Below are positions 1-7,334 of a DNA stretch of 10,231 nt, piece after piece (the first letter of the stretch is position 1; each line of letters opens with the position of its first letter). Origin of the DNA: LMUY01 sp964245495 (GTDB lineage: Bacteria; Pseudomonadota; Alphaproteobacteria; Acetobacterales; Acetobacteraceae). The stretch covers positions 1 through 10,231 of the forward strand of contig CAXTNC010000108.1 in NCBI GenBank assembly GCA_964245495.1, given 5' to 3'. Both the position numbers and the translations under genes were made by a program. Below the pieces are notes generated by a model. The model was not told where the DNA came from, did not search any database, and was given only the letters and a program-made list of their open reading frames with translations.

Positions 1-260
1 GCGGGGTGGCGTGCGCCGCGCCGCTGCCCGAAGCGCCGCAGCAGCGCCGGCGCCGGCAGGCGGTCGAGCGCCGGCGCCCAAAGGAACTTGAGGCTGTAGG
101 GGATGCCGATGTTGGCGGTCAGCCCGATCAGCTTGAGCGAGGTGTCGCCCTCGCTCAGCCATTGCCGCAGGGTGAAGCCGGACAGCGGCAGCGGCAGCCC
201 CGCGGCGAAGCCGAGGCCGGCCATGGCGATGAAGGCTCGGCGGGCATCGCTGCGGTTCAA
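1..260 (-). CDS. ampG: AmpG-like muropeptide MFS permease, 5' part
   Basis: This is the N-terminal 86 or so residues of an AmpG-type major facilitator permease; the rest lies beyond the window. AmpG proteins sit in the inner membrane and import anhydro-muropeptides for cell-wall recycling, which also feeds beta-lactamase induction. The evidence is a first membrane segment with the GFAAGLPLPLSG stretch (about residues 16-27), then RQWL, a helix containing LKLIGL, the conserved SLKFLWAPALDR (about residues 56-67), and FGQRRG, the usual loop before helix 3. The frame is open back to the typA stop and contains no ATG or GTG. I therefore choose TTG at 258-260, preceded by a GGAGAGGGAG purine run. 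The ATG at 222-224 would cut into the first helix. It lies 42 bases downstream of typA on the same strand, so co-transcription or translational coupling is possible. The family call is confident; the gene name rests on family resemblance only. Confidence 0.82.
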   Translation of the reverse strand, partial: MNRSDARRAFIAMAGLGFAAGLPLPLSGFTLRQWLSEGDTSLKLIGLTANIGIPYSLKFLWAPALDRLPAPALLRRFGQRRGARHP

Positions 261-270
261 CTGCTCTGCT

Positions 271-293
271 CCCTCTCCCGCAAGGCGAGAGGG
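271..293 (-). promoter_or_regulatory. Hairpin between typA and ampG covering the ampG ribosome-binding site
   Basis: Arms CCCTCTC (271-277) and GAGAGGG (287-293) are perfectly complementary. An inner CC/GG pair closes a 4-base loop, with one bulged base. On the transcribed (minus) strand the 3' arm supplies the purine-rich GGGAGAGGG just upstream of the ampG TTG start, so folding would hide the ribosome-binding site. No U-run follows, so it is not a classical terminator. It may instead be a common short dispersed palindrome. Confidence 0.5.
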
Positions 294-302
294 CTTTCGG
301 CA

Positions 303-2132
303 TCAAGCCGCGGCCGAGTCCGCCTGCCGGCCGGCCTTCTTGCGCTCGTGCGGGTCCAGGTGGCGCTTGCGCAGCCGGATGGCGGCCGGCGTCACCTCCA
401 CCAGCTCGTCGTCCTCGATGTAGGAGATCGCCTGCTCCAGGGACATCCGGCGGGGCGGGATCAGCAGCATCGCGTCGTCCTTGCCGGAGGCGCGGACGTT
501 GGTCAGCTTCTTCTCCTTGATCGGGTTCACGTCCAGGTCGCTTTCGCGGGAATGCTCGCCCAGGATCAGCCCCTCGTAGACCTTGTCGCCGGGGTTGACG
601 AACAGGGTGCCGCGCTCCTGCAAGTACCACAGCGCGTAGTGGATCGCCTCGCCGCCTTCCGTGGAGATCAGCGAGCCGTTGCGCCGGCCCTCCATCGGCC
701 CGGCCCACGGGCCGTAGCCGGAGAACAGCCGGTTCATCACGCCTGAGCCGCGCGTGTCCGTCAGGAACTCGCCGTGATAGCCGATCAGGCCGCGCGACGG
801 GATGTGGAACGTGAGCCGCACCTTGCCGCCGCCGGACGGGCGCATGTCCTGCATCACGCCCTTCCGCCGGCTCATCTTCTCCACCACGATGCCGGAGTAT
901 GGCTCGTCCACGTCGACCAGCACCTCCTCCATCGGCTCCTCTTTCTGCCCGGTTTCCGGGTTGGCGCGGGTCAGCACCCGGGGGCGGCCGATGGTCAGCT
1001 CGAAGCCTTCGCGCCGCATGGTCTCGATCAGCACGCCAAGCTGCAGCTCGCCGCGGCCGGCGACCTCGAACGCCTCGCTCTCGTTGCTTTCGGTGATCTT
1101 GATGGCGACGTTGCCCTCCGATTCCCGCAGCAGCCGGTCGCGGATCTGGCGGGAGGTGACCTTCTTGCCCTCGCGCCCGCCCAGGGGGCCGTCGTTCACC
1201 CGGAACGTCATCGCCAGGGTCGGCGGGTCGATCGGCGTCGCGTGCAGCGGCTCGGCCAGGTCAGGGGAGCCCACCGTGTCCGGCACCGTGGCGTCCGTCA
1301 GCCCAGCGACCGCGATGATGTCGCCCGCCACCACCATGTCCACCGCCACCCGGTCCAGCCCGCGGAAGCTCATCAGCTTGGTCAGCCGGCCAGTCTCCAC
1401 AGTGGAGCCGTCCGAGCGCAGCACCTTGAGCGGCATGTTCAGCCGCGCCGTGCCCTGCTCCACCCGCCCGGTCAGCACCCGGCCCAGGAAGTTGTCGTAG
1501 TCCAGGATGGAGGCGACCATGGCGAACGGCGCGTCCGGGTCCAGCGTCGGGGCCGGCACGTGGCGCAGCACCAGGTCGAACATGGGGGACAGATCCTTGC
1601 GGGCGCCTTCCAGCTGCTCGTCCGCCCAGCCCTGGCGGCCGGAAGCGTACAGCATGGGGAAGTCCAGCTGCTCGTCCGTGGCGCCGAGGGCGGCGAACAG
1701 GTCGAACACCTCCGTGTGCACCTCGTCGGCGCGGGCGTCCTGGCGGTCCACCTTGTTGACCACCACGATCGGCTTGATGCCCTGCGCCAAGGCCTTGCCC
1801 ACCACGAACTTGGTTTGCGGCAGCACGCCCTCCGCCGCATCGACCAGCACGATGGCGCCATCCACCATGTTCAGGATGCGCTCCACCTCGCCGCCGAAAT
1901 CGGCGTGGCCGGGGGTGTCCACGATGTTGATGCGCGTGCCTTTCCATTCCACGCTGGCGACCTTGGCCAGGATGGTGATGCCGCGCTCCTTCTCCAGGTC
2001 GTTGCGGTCCAGCGCGCGCTCGGCGACCTGCTGATGCTCGCGGAACGCGCCGGACTGGCGCAGCAGCTGGTCCACCAGCGTGGTCTTGCCGTGGTCCACG
2101 TGGGCGATGATCGCGATGTTCCGGATATCCAT
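303..2132 (-). CDS. typA: Translational GTPase TypA/BipA
   Basis: A complete 609-residue ribosome-associated GTPase, the usual length for the family. TypA/BipA is a cytosolic elongation-factor-like GTPase that helps 50S ribosomal subunit assembly and growth under stress such as cold. All GTPase motifs are visible: G1 AHVDHGKT (residues 10-17), G2 RGITI (50-54), G3 DTPGH (72-76), G4 NKVD (126-129) and G5 SGR (about 164-166). A translation-factor beta-barrel domain follows, then EF-G-like domains (GRGELQLGVLIETMRR; SRGLIGYHGEFLTDTRG) and the BipA-specific C-terminal domain (LTNVRASGKDDAMLLIPPRRMSLEQAISYI). It ends in a short basic, alanine-rich tail. The ATG at 2130-2132 begins directly with the conserved MDIRNIAIIAHVDHGK, so the start is secure; the ribosome-binding site upstream (GGTAAG) is weak. 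It is a housekeeping gene separated from the upstream catabolic operon by a palindrome-rich spacer. Nothing in it looks damaged. Confidence 0.97.
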   Translation of the reverse strand: MDIRNIAIIAHVDHGKTTLVDQLLRQSGAFREHQQVAERALDRNDLEKERGITILAKVASVEWKGTRINIVDTPGHADFGGEVERILNMVDGAIVLVDAAEGVLPQTKFVVGKALAQGIKPIVVVNKVDRQDARADEVHTEVFDLFAALGATDEQLDFPMLYASGRQGWADEQLEGARKDLSPMFDLVLRHVPAPTLDPDAPFAMVASILDYDNFLGRVLTGRVEQGTARLNMPLKVLRSDGSTVETGRLTKLMSFRGLDRVAVDMVVAGDIIAVAGLTDATVPDTVGSPDLAEPLHATPIDPPTLAMTFRVNDGPLGGREGKKVTSRQIRDRLLRESEGNVAIKITESNESEAFEVAGRGELQLGVLIETMRREGFELTIGRPRVLTRANPETGQKEEPMEEVLVDVDEPYSGIVVEKMSRRKGVMQDMRPSGGGKVRLTFHIPSRGLIGYHGEFLTDTRGSGVMNRLFSGYGPWAGPMEGRRNGSLISTEGGEAIHYALWYLQERGTLFVNPGDKVYEGLILGEHSRESDLDVNPIKEKKLTNVRASGKDDAMLLIPPRRMSLEQAISYIEDDELVEVTPAAIRLRKRHLDPHERKKAGRQADSAAA

Positions 2133-2194
2133 GGGTGCTTACCGGGCGCGCCGCTCGGGCCGCCTCGCCTGTGTCATGTTGCGAGTGCACACAT

Positions 2195-2224
2195 AGGATA
2201 GGAAGCGGCGAAATACGAGCCGAA
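2195..2224 (-). promoter_or_regulatory. typA: Weak candidate typA promoter
   Basis: On the minus strand TTCGGC (2219-2224) and TATCCT (2195-2200) are 18 bases apart and lie about 63 bases before the typA ATG. This is the only AT-richer patch near the gene. The match to sigma-70 boxes is partial, so this is a guess. Confidence 0.2.
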
Positions 2225-2248
2225 ACGCAGGGCGCCCCTCCGTAGGCC

Positions 2249-2277
2249 TTCCAATCGCTCGAAGAAAGCGATTGGAA
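2249..2277. repeat. Perfect 11-bp inverted repeat
   Basis: Arms TTCCAATCGCT (2249-2259) and AGCGATTGGAA (2267-2277) are exact reverse complements around a 7-base loop. It is the strongest palindrome of the mosaic spacer and the one nearest typA, so it could form in any read-through transcript entering typA. Confidence 0.75.
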
Positions 2278-2364
2278 CCTTGGGCCTGCTCCGCCCTGCA
2301 CCCGCAAGGGGCCAACTCTTGCAAGCGGGGCGTCCCCTTGACCCCTTGATGCATAACGAGGTGT

Positions 2365-2409
2365 CCAGAGGACGACCGTCCTCTGGCGGGGTTCGGGGCA
2401 AAGCCCCGA
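2365..2409 (-). terminator. Tandem hairpins ending the catabolic operon
   Basis: Two hairpins follow the kinase stop codon on the minus strand. The first pairs TCGGGGC (2393-2399) with GCCCCGA (2403-2409) around a 3-base loop, starting 10 bases after the stop. The second pairs CCAGAGGAC (2365-2373) with GTCCTCTGG (2378-2386) around a 4-base loop. Neither is followed by a U-run, so Rho-independent termination is uncertain. Transcript 3'-end protection, or termination without a U-run, fits as well. Confidence 0.5.
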
Positions 2410-2419
2410 TCTGAAACCC

Positions 2420-3931
2420 TTATTGAGCCGTGACGCGCAGCCGGTGCATGGCATCCTTCAGCGCCGGGTAGAGATCCTGGTAGATGCCGTAAAGCCGGTC
2501 GTAGCGCGGACGCGCCGCCGGGTCCGGCCGTGCCCGGTCGGCCAGCGTCACCCAGCCAGCCGAGGCAGCCTCGGCCGTCACCAGCCCGGCGCCCAGCCCT
2601 GCCAGCAGCGCCGCCCCGAGCGCCGCCTCCACGTTCTGCGCGATGGTGCGGACGGGATAGCCAGTGGCGTCCGCGATGATCTGCATCCACACGTCCGAGT
2701 GCGCCGCCCCGCCGACCACGATCAGCGCGTCCGCCAGGTCCTTCATGGTGCGGCGGCCCGCGTCCATGGTGTGGCGCAGCGCGAAGGTGACGCCTTCCAG
2801 CACCGCCCGGTAGACCTCCGGACGGGTGCTGGACAGGTTCAGCCCGACGAACGCGCCGCTGGCCTGGTCGTCCCACACCGGGCTGCGCTCGCCCATCAGG
2901 TAGGGCAGGAACACCACGCCGCCGCTGTCCGCCGCCGCTTCCGCATCCAGCTGCGCCGCGGACACGGCGCCCGCGCCGTCCCGGCAGAACTGGGACTGGA
3001 ACCAGGACACCGACGCCCCGGCGGTGATGGCGCCGCCGAACACGTAAAGGTCCGCCATGCCGTTGAACACGTGCGGCATGGCGATCAGCCCGTGGCGCGC
3101 GTCGGCGCGGCGGGTGATGCTGCCCCAGCACATGCTGGTGCCGATCATGGCGACGTGCTGGCCCGGCCGGGTGGCGCCGGCGGCAAGGGTGGCCACCGCA
3201 CAGTCCACCCCGCCCGCCATCACCGGGGTGCCCGCCAGCAGCCCGGTGCGCCCCGCCCAGGCGGCCGAAACCGTGCCCACGACGGCGGAGGACTCCACCA
3301 GCCGCTCCGGCATCATGGAGCGCGGGATGCCCAAGCGGTCCAGCATCTCGCCCGACCAGGCGCGCGCCTCCATGTCGTACACGCCGCCGATGTTGCCGGC
3401 CGAGGAGTGATCGACCGCCACGGCCCCGGTGAGCTGCGCGATCACCCAGGCGTTCGGCGGCAGCAGGTGGCGGGTGCGCGCCCATACCTGCGGGCGGTTG
3501 CGCCGCAGCCACAGCATCTTGGTGAAGCCGTAGTAGCTGTCCACGCCGTTGCCGGTGATGCCGTACAGCTGGTCCAGGTCCTGCGTGGCGCGCACCTGCG
3601 CCACCTCCGCCCCGGCGCGCCGGTCCATCCAGATCAGGCACGGGTGCAGCGGCTGCATGTCCGCGTCCACCGGGATGCCGGAGCCGCCGTACAGGCCGCT
3701 GACGCACAGCCCGGCGATCTCGCCCGCCGGCGCCCCCGCCTTGCCCACGCACCCGGCGACGCACGTCGCCACCGCATCCAGCCACACCTGCGCGTCCTGC
3801 TCCGCCCACAGCGGCTGCGGCGTGTCCGGCGCGTAGGCGTGGCTGTGCTGCGCCAGGATGCGGCCGGCGTCGTCGGCCAGCAGCGCCTTGGTGCTTTGGG
3901 TGCCGATGTCGACGCCGACGACGTACGGCAC
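2420..3931 (-). CDS. FGGY-family carbohydrate kinase, xylulokinase-related
   Basis: A 503-residue cytosolic ATP-dependent sugar kinase of the FGGY family (usual length about 480-520). It probably phosphorylates the ketose made by the dehydrogenase encoded just upstream. Seen: the N-terminal phosphate-binding VGVDIGTQSTK (residues 5-15), WAEQD (42-46), MDRR (102-105), GGVD with the likely catalytic base Asp243, the second phosphate motif IGTS (263-266), a PYLMGERSP stretch followed by the FGGY core, and the adenosine-site GGAAHSDVW near the C-terminus. The substrate-loop motif is SGLYGGSG (78-85), where true xylulokinases have SGQMHG, so the substrate is probably not, or not only, xylulose. 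I choose GTG at 3929-3931, two bases after the dehydrogenase stop. It gives an N-terminus directly before the phosphate motif, although the frame stays open far upstream as antisense-like read-through. The gene is the last of the operon. I am sure of the family and unsure of the substrate; a symbol such as xylB is not justified. Confidence 0.9.
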   Translation of the reverse strand: MPYVVGVDIGTQSTKALLADDAGRILAQHSHAYAPDTPQPLWAEQDAQVWLDAVATCVAGCVGKAGAPAGEIAGLCVSGLYGGSGIPVDADMQPLHPCLIWMDRRAGAEVAQVRATQDLDQLYGITGNGVDSYYGFTKMLWLRRNRPQVWARTRHLLPPNAWVIAQLTGAVAVDHSSAGNIGGVYDMEARAWSGEMLDRLGIPRSMMPERLVESSAVVGTVSAAWAGRTGLLAGTPVMAGGVDCAVATLAAGATRPGQHVAMIGTSMCWGSITRRADARHGLIAMPHVFNGMADLYVFGGAITAGASVSWFQSQFCRDGAGAVSAAQLDAEAAADSGGVVFLPYLMGERSPVWDDQASGAFVGLNLSSTRPEVYRAVLEGVTFALRHTMDAGRRTMKDLADALIVVGGAAHSDVWMQIIADATGYPVRTIAQNVEAALGAALLAGLGAGLVTAEAASAGWVTLADRARPDPAARPRYDRLYGIYQDLYPALKDAMHRLRVTAQ

Positions 3932-3933
3932 GC

Positions 3934-5031
3934 TCAGGCGGCCACGGGCTTCATCAGCACCTTGATCGAGTCGAGCGAGTTGGCGACCTGGATCGCCTCG
4001 TCCCACTGCTCCAGCGCGTAGCCGTGGGTGACGATGCCCTGGGAGGTCACCAGGCCGCGGTCCAGCAGGTCGATGGCGATCGGGTAGCAGTACGGGCCGA
4101 GGTGCACGCCGCGCACGTCCAGCTCCTTGCGGTCGCCGATGATGGAGAAGTCCATGGTCACGTCGGCGCCGAACACGGAGAACTCCACGAAGCGGCCCAG
4201 CTTGCGGACCATCGCCATCCCCTGGGTGACGCCGGACGGCGAGCCGGTGGCCTCGATGTACACGTCGCAGCCATAGCCGCCGGTCAGCTCCTGCACGATC
4301 GCCAGGGCGTCCTGCTCGCGCGGGTTGATCACCACGTCGGCGCCGAACGTCGTGGCCAGCGCCAGCCGCTCGGGCGCCAGGTCGATCACCACCAGCTTCT
4401 TCGGCGTCTTGAGCTTGGCGACCTGCACCATCATCAGCCCGATCGGCCCGGCGCCGGCGATCACCACCACGTCGTCCAGCTGCACGTCGCCGCGCTGCAC
4501 GGTGTGGATGGCGCAGGACAGCGGCTCGATGATCGCCGCGTCCTCCAGCCGCATGGATTTCGGGATGACGTGGATGCGGGCGGTGGGCGGGATCAGCATG
4601 TACTCGGACATGCCGCCGTCGGCCACCTCGCGCTGGAAGCCGAAGATGTTGTGCACCTCGCACATCCAGTACTGGCCGGAGCGGCAGAACCGGCAGCGGT
4701 CGCACGGCACGATCTGCTCGGCGATCACCGTGTCGCCGGGCTGCACGCCGAAATGCTCGGCCGCGTCCTCGCCCAGGTCGTCCACCACGCCGAAGAACTC
4801 GTGCCCGGGGATCACCGGCGGCTTGACGTAGGCGGGCGTGCCCGGCCCGCCCCAGAACATCTTGGCCCCGCCCCAGCACTTGCAGTCGCTGGCGCAGATG
4901 CCGCAGGCGGTGATGCGGATCACCATCTCGCGCCGTTTCGGCACGGGACGCGCGACCTGCTCCACCCGGTAGTCCTCCGGGCCGTGGCAGACGATGGCGG
5001 TCATGCGGTCGTTGGGGCGGATCGCGTTCAT
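3934..5031 (-). CDS. Zinc-dependent polyol dehydrogenase, erythritol/L-threitol dehydrogenase type
   Basis: A 365-residue medium-chain dehydrogenase/reductase that probably oxidises a polyol to a ketose with NAD+. Seen: the catalytic-zinc region CGICASD (Cys46) and GHEF (His77-Glu78); Glu169/Cys173 in EPLSC as the third-ligand candidates; four structural-zinc cysteines at 110, 113, 116 and 124; the Rossmann motif GAGPIG (193-198); and Asp217 at the end of the second strand, which favours NAD over NADP. The stretches MFWGGPGTPAYVKPPVIPGHE and IEATGSPSGV..RKLGRFVEFSVFG match what I recall of the erythritol/L-threitol dehydrogenase group known from Mycobacterium smegmatis tetritol use. Pentitol or other polyol activity is not excluded. 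The ATG at 5029-5031 has a GGAA about 10 bases upstream; ATG at codon 10 is an alternative. It sits 33 bases after the permease stop and 2 bases before the kinase start, so the oxidation and phosphorylation steps are encoded together. Confidence 0.92.
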   Translation of the reverse strand: MNAIRPNDRMTAIVCHGPEDYRVEQVARPVPKRREMVIRITACGICASDCKCWGGAKMFWGGPGTPAYVKPPVIPGHEFFGVVDDLGEDAAEHFGVQPGDTVIAEQIVPCDRCRFCRSGQYWMCEVHNIFGFQREVADGGMSEYMLIPPTARIHVIPKSMRLEDAAIIEPLSCAIHTVQRGDVQLDDVVVIAGAGPIGLMMVQVAKLKTPKKLVVIDLAPERLALATTFGADVVINPREQDALAIVQELTGGYGCDVYIEATGSPSGVTQGMAMVRKLGRFVEFSVFGADVTMDFSIIGDRKELDVRGVHLGPYCYPIAIDLLDRGLVTSQGIVTHGYALEQWDEAIQVANSLDSIKVLMKPVAA

Positions 5032-5064
5032 GGGGTGGTTCCGTTCATGCTGTGCCGGGCCGGC

Positions 5065-6315
5065 TCACGCGCGGCCGTGGGAGGCGCGCGAGCGGCGCGC
5101 CAGGGAGTCGACGATCACCGCCGTGGCCAGCACCGCGCCGGTGATCATGTAGCGCAGGGAGGAGGACAGATCGAGCAGGGTCAGCCCGCTGGCGATCGAC
5201 TGGATGACGATGATGCCGAGCAGGGCCGAGTAGGCGCTGCCGCGCCCGCCGAACAGGCTGGTGCCGCCGATCACCGCGGCGGCGATGGCGTCCAGGTTCA
5301 CGTCCCCTGTGCCGGCCTGCTGGCTGGCCGACGCCAGCCGGGCCGCGGACAGCACGCCGCCCACCGCCGCCAGCGTGGAGCACAGCACGAAGGCGCTGGC
5401 GTAGATGAAGCGCACGTTGATGCCGGCGCGCCGGGCCGCCTCGCGGTTGCCGCCGACGGCGATCATCGAGCGCCCCCACTTGGTCCGCTTCAGCGCGTAC
5501 TCCATGCCCACCACCAGGGCGGCGAAGAAGCCGAACATCCAGGGGATGCCGCGGTCGCGGTTGAGGTAGAACACGATGACCTCCAGCACGGCGGCGAGCA
5601 CCGCCGCGCGCCCCAGCAGGCTGCCCGTCGATCGCGACGACAGCCCTGCCGCCCGGCGCCGGGCGGCGGTGCGCAGGCCGGTGGCCAGGGTGGCGGCGCC
5701 CGCCAGGGCGGCCAGCGCATAGCTGACGGCGTGCGGCATCACGAGCGTCTCGCCCAGCGTCACCATGTCCGACTCGTAAGGCAGGTTGATCGACCCGCTG
5801 GCGCCCAGCACGTAGAGCTGCAGCCCCAGCACGGCGAGCAGGCCCGCCAGCGTGGACACGAAGCTGGGCATTCCCAACCGGTTGAACAGCAGCGCGTAGA
5901 CGGAGCCGATCACCGCGCCCACGGCCAGGGCGGCCATGATCGCGAGGCCGACCGGCCAGCCCATGTTGACCCACAGCACGCCGACGGTGGCGGAGGCGAA
6001 GCCGCTGACCGAGCCTACCGACAGGTCGATCTCGCCCACCATCAGGATGCAGACGATGCCGAGCGAGATCACGCCCACCGTGGAGCTGTCGAACAGCAGG
6101 TTGACCAGGTTGTTGCTGGACAGGAAGACCGGGTTGAGGCTCTCGAACACCGTCCAGATGACTGCCAGCCCGACCACCACGGGCAGCGATCCCAGGTCGC
6201 CCGAGCGCACCCGGTCGATGGTGGAGCGGACCGCGCCCGCGGCGCCGTCGTCGTGCCGGACCCGGACATCGCCGCGGTCGAGCAGCGCCGCGGCCGGCTT
6301 GGTCTCGATCGTCAC
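5065..6315 (-). CDS. Sugar/polyol ABC transporter permease, XylH/RbsC family
   Basis: A 416-residue inner-membrane permease (BPD_transp_2 family) that forms the channel of the importer encoded here. Seen: an N-terminal cytosolic stretch of about 45 residues, then roughly ten hydrophobic segments beginning with LPVVVGLAVIWTVF. The family's GEIDLSVGSV motif lies after the second or third segment. A basic loop (AARRRAAGLSSRS) precedes the sixth or so, and AVGGNREAARRAGI is the coupling loop that contacts the ATPase. GGTSLFGGRGS lies near the end. The long basic mid-loop and the length above 390 are XylH-like, not RbsC-like (about 320). GTG at 6313-6315 overlaps the ATPase stop in a GTGA (4-base overlap), with GGAG upstream, which implies translational coupling. 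Substrate specificity resides mainly in the binding protein, so nothing here names the sugar. Confidence 0.93.
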   Translation of the reverse strand: MTIETKPAAALLDRGDVRVRHDDGAAGAVRSTIDRVRSGDLGSLPVVVGLAVIWTVFESLNPVFLSSNNLVNLLFDSSTVGVISLGIVCILMVGEIDLSVGSVSGFASATVGVLWVNMGWPVGLAIMAALAVGAVIGSVYALLFNRLGMPSFVSTLAGLLAVLGLQLYVLGASGSINLPYESDMVTLGETLVMPHAVSYALAALAGAATLATGLRTAARRRAAGLSSRSTGSLLGRAAVLAAVLEVIVFYLNRDRGIPWMFGFFAALVVGMEYALKRTKWGRSMIAVGGNREAARRAGINVRFIYASAFVLCSTLAAVGGVLSAARLASASQQAGTGDVNLDAIAAAVIGGTSLFGGRGSAYSALLGIIVIQSIASGLTLLDLSSSLRYMITGAVLATAVIVDSLARRSRASHGRA

Positions 6316-7248
6316 GCCCGCTGCTCCGCTGCCGGGTCCCGCTGCGCCTGGCGCCGGCCGGAGCGGCGGGAAACCGAGTTGTCGGCCGCCCCGGTGATGG
6401 CGCCGACCAGCTCGTGGTTCGAGGCGTCCGGGGTGAACACGCCGTTGTTGCGGCCCAGCCGCAGCACCACGATGCGGTCCGCCACGGCGCGCACGTCCTC
6501 CATGTTGTGGCTGATCATGATGACGCCCAGGCCGCGGTCGCGCACCCGCTCGATCAGGTCCAGCACCTCCGCCGTTTGCGCAACGCCCAACGCCGCGGTC
6601 GGCTCGTCGAGCAGGATCAGCTTGGGGTCGAGCAGCAGGGAGCGCGCGATCGCCACCGTTTGGCGCTGCCCGCCGGACAGGGAGGCGACCGGCTCGCGCA
6701 CGCTGGGGATGCGGGCGGACAGCTCGTTCAGCAGCGTCCAGGCCCGCACCTCCATCGACACCTCGTCGAGCCGCAGCGGGCGCGTTTCCTTGCCGAGGAA
6801 GATGTTGGCGACCACGTCGAGGTTCTCGCACAGCGCCAGGTCCTGGAACACGGTGGCGATGCCGAGGTCCAGCGCGTCGCTCGGGCCGGACAGGGCGACC
6901 TGCTTGCCCGCGAAGCTCATGGTCCCGGCGCTGGGCTGGTGCACGCCGGAGAGTATCTTGATCAGCGTCGATTTCCCGGCGCCGTTGTCGCCGACCAGCG
7001 CCACGACCTCGCCGGCGCGCACCTCAAGGTCGATGCCGGTCAAGGCGGACACGGCGCCGAAGTTCTTGGAGATGCCGCGCAGGCTGAGCACCGCCTCGCC
7101 CGGGTGCGCNNNNNNNNNNNNNNNNNNNNNNNNNNNNNNNNNNNNNNNNNNNNNNNNNNNNNNNNNNNNNNNNNNNNNNNNNNNNNNNNNNNNNNNNNNN
7201 NNNNNNNNNTCCGCTTGGGTGCGCCGGTCCGTTCGGTGCGTCTGTCAT
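6312..7248 (-). CDS. Sugar/polyol ABC transporter ATPase, single domain, interrupted by scaffold gap
   Basis: The ATP-binding subunit of the importer. Counting from the GTG codon at 7089-7091 the readable part has 259 residues: Walker A GDNGAGKST (34-42), a Q-loop in TVFQDL, signature SLSGGQRQ, Walker B LILLDEP, and H-loop ISHN. It has one ATPase domain, like FrcA-type proteins, whereas E. coli XylG and RbsA have two, so it should work as a homodimer. The conserved LSLRGISKNFG needs residues before it, so the GTG is unlikely to be the start. Beyond the 100-N gap an ATG at 7246-7248, with AGGGG about 10 bases upstream, begins MTDAPNGPAHPSG. The low-coordinate flank reads AHPGEAVLSLRG. I therefore take 7248 as the start. 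The printed gap of 100 is not compatible with one reading frame, so its length must be nominal. The gene ends in a basic tail and overlaps the permease start by 4 bases. Confidence 0.85.
7110..7209. other. Assembly gap of exactly 100 N
   Basis: One hundred undetermined bases, the conventional filler for a gap of unknown size. It lies within the 5' end of the ATPase gene. GGGTGCGC occurs immediately on one side (7102-7109) and 7 bases in from the other (7217-7224). Open frames that run through the Ns are artefacts. Confidence 0.98.
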
Positions 7249-7295
7249 GGCCGGCATACCCCTGAAGAACTGGTGGCCGCAGCAAGAGCATCGGA

Positions 7296-7325
7296 GCCGC
7301 CTGGCCGGTTGCCCAGCCAGGCGGC
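7296..7325 (-). promoter_or_regulatory. Strong intercistronic stem-loop after the binding-protein gene
   Basis: GCCGCCTGGC (7296-7305) and GCCAGGCGGC (7316-7325) form a perfect 10-bp GC-rich stem with a 10-base loop. It begins 9 bases after the binding-protein stop codon and ends about 47 bases before the ATPase start. No U-run follows on the minus strand. Such hairpins after the binding-protein gene are known in several transport operons. They protect the upstream message from 3' exonucleases or cause partial termination, so the binding protein is made in excess over the membrane subunits. That role is inferred here from position and structure. Confidence 0.75.
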
Positions 7326-7334
7326 CTTCATGGC

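Larger units (their letters stand above)
2220..2411. repeat. Palindrome-rich intergenic mosaic element
   Basis: This spacer of about 190 bases between the kinase gene and typA is built almost wholly of short inverted repeats. It has an 11-bp stem at 2249-2277, a GGGG/CCCC hairpin around 2327-2337, a 9-bp stem at 2365-2386 and a 7-bp stem at 2393-2409. AAGGGG also appears twice in a row on the minus strand. Several repeated palindromic units in one spacer are typical of REP/BIME-like dispersed elements. From memory, similar wording recurs downstream of genes in Acetobacteraceae and relatives, but I could not check that. A 75-codon open frame across it (2174-2401) looks like translation of the repeat and is not called as a gene. 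Confidence 0.6.

Noticed and set aside
774..2201. Plus-strand open frame of 475 codons
   Set aside because: It is antisense to typA with no family motif; typA has every GTPase motif on the other strand.
2174..2401. Minus-strand 75-codon open frame in the kinase-typA spacer
   Set aside because: It coincides with the palindrome mosaic. Its residues are the translation of inverted repeats, and it has no convincing ribosome-binding site.
2423..4021. Plus-strand open frame of 532 codons
   Set aside because: It is the complement of the FGGY kinase gene; low-complexity composition and no motif.
3932..4879. N-terminal extension of the kinase frame to 819 codons
   Set aside because: The extension overlaps the whole dehydrogenase gene in another frame. 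Kinase homology begins right after the GTG at 3931.
5083..5101. GGCGCG/CGCGCC palindrome at the permease 3' end
   Set aside because: It lies in coding sequence for an Arg/Ala-rich tail, where GC-rich codons give such palindromes by chance; no terminator features follow.
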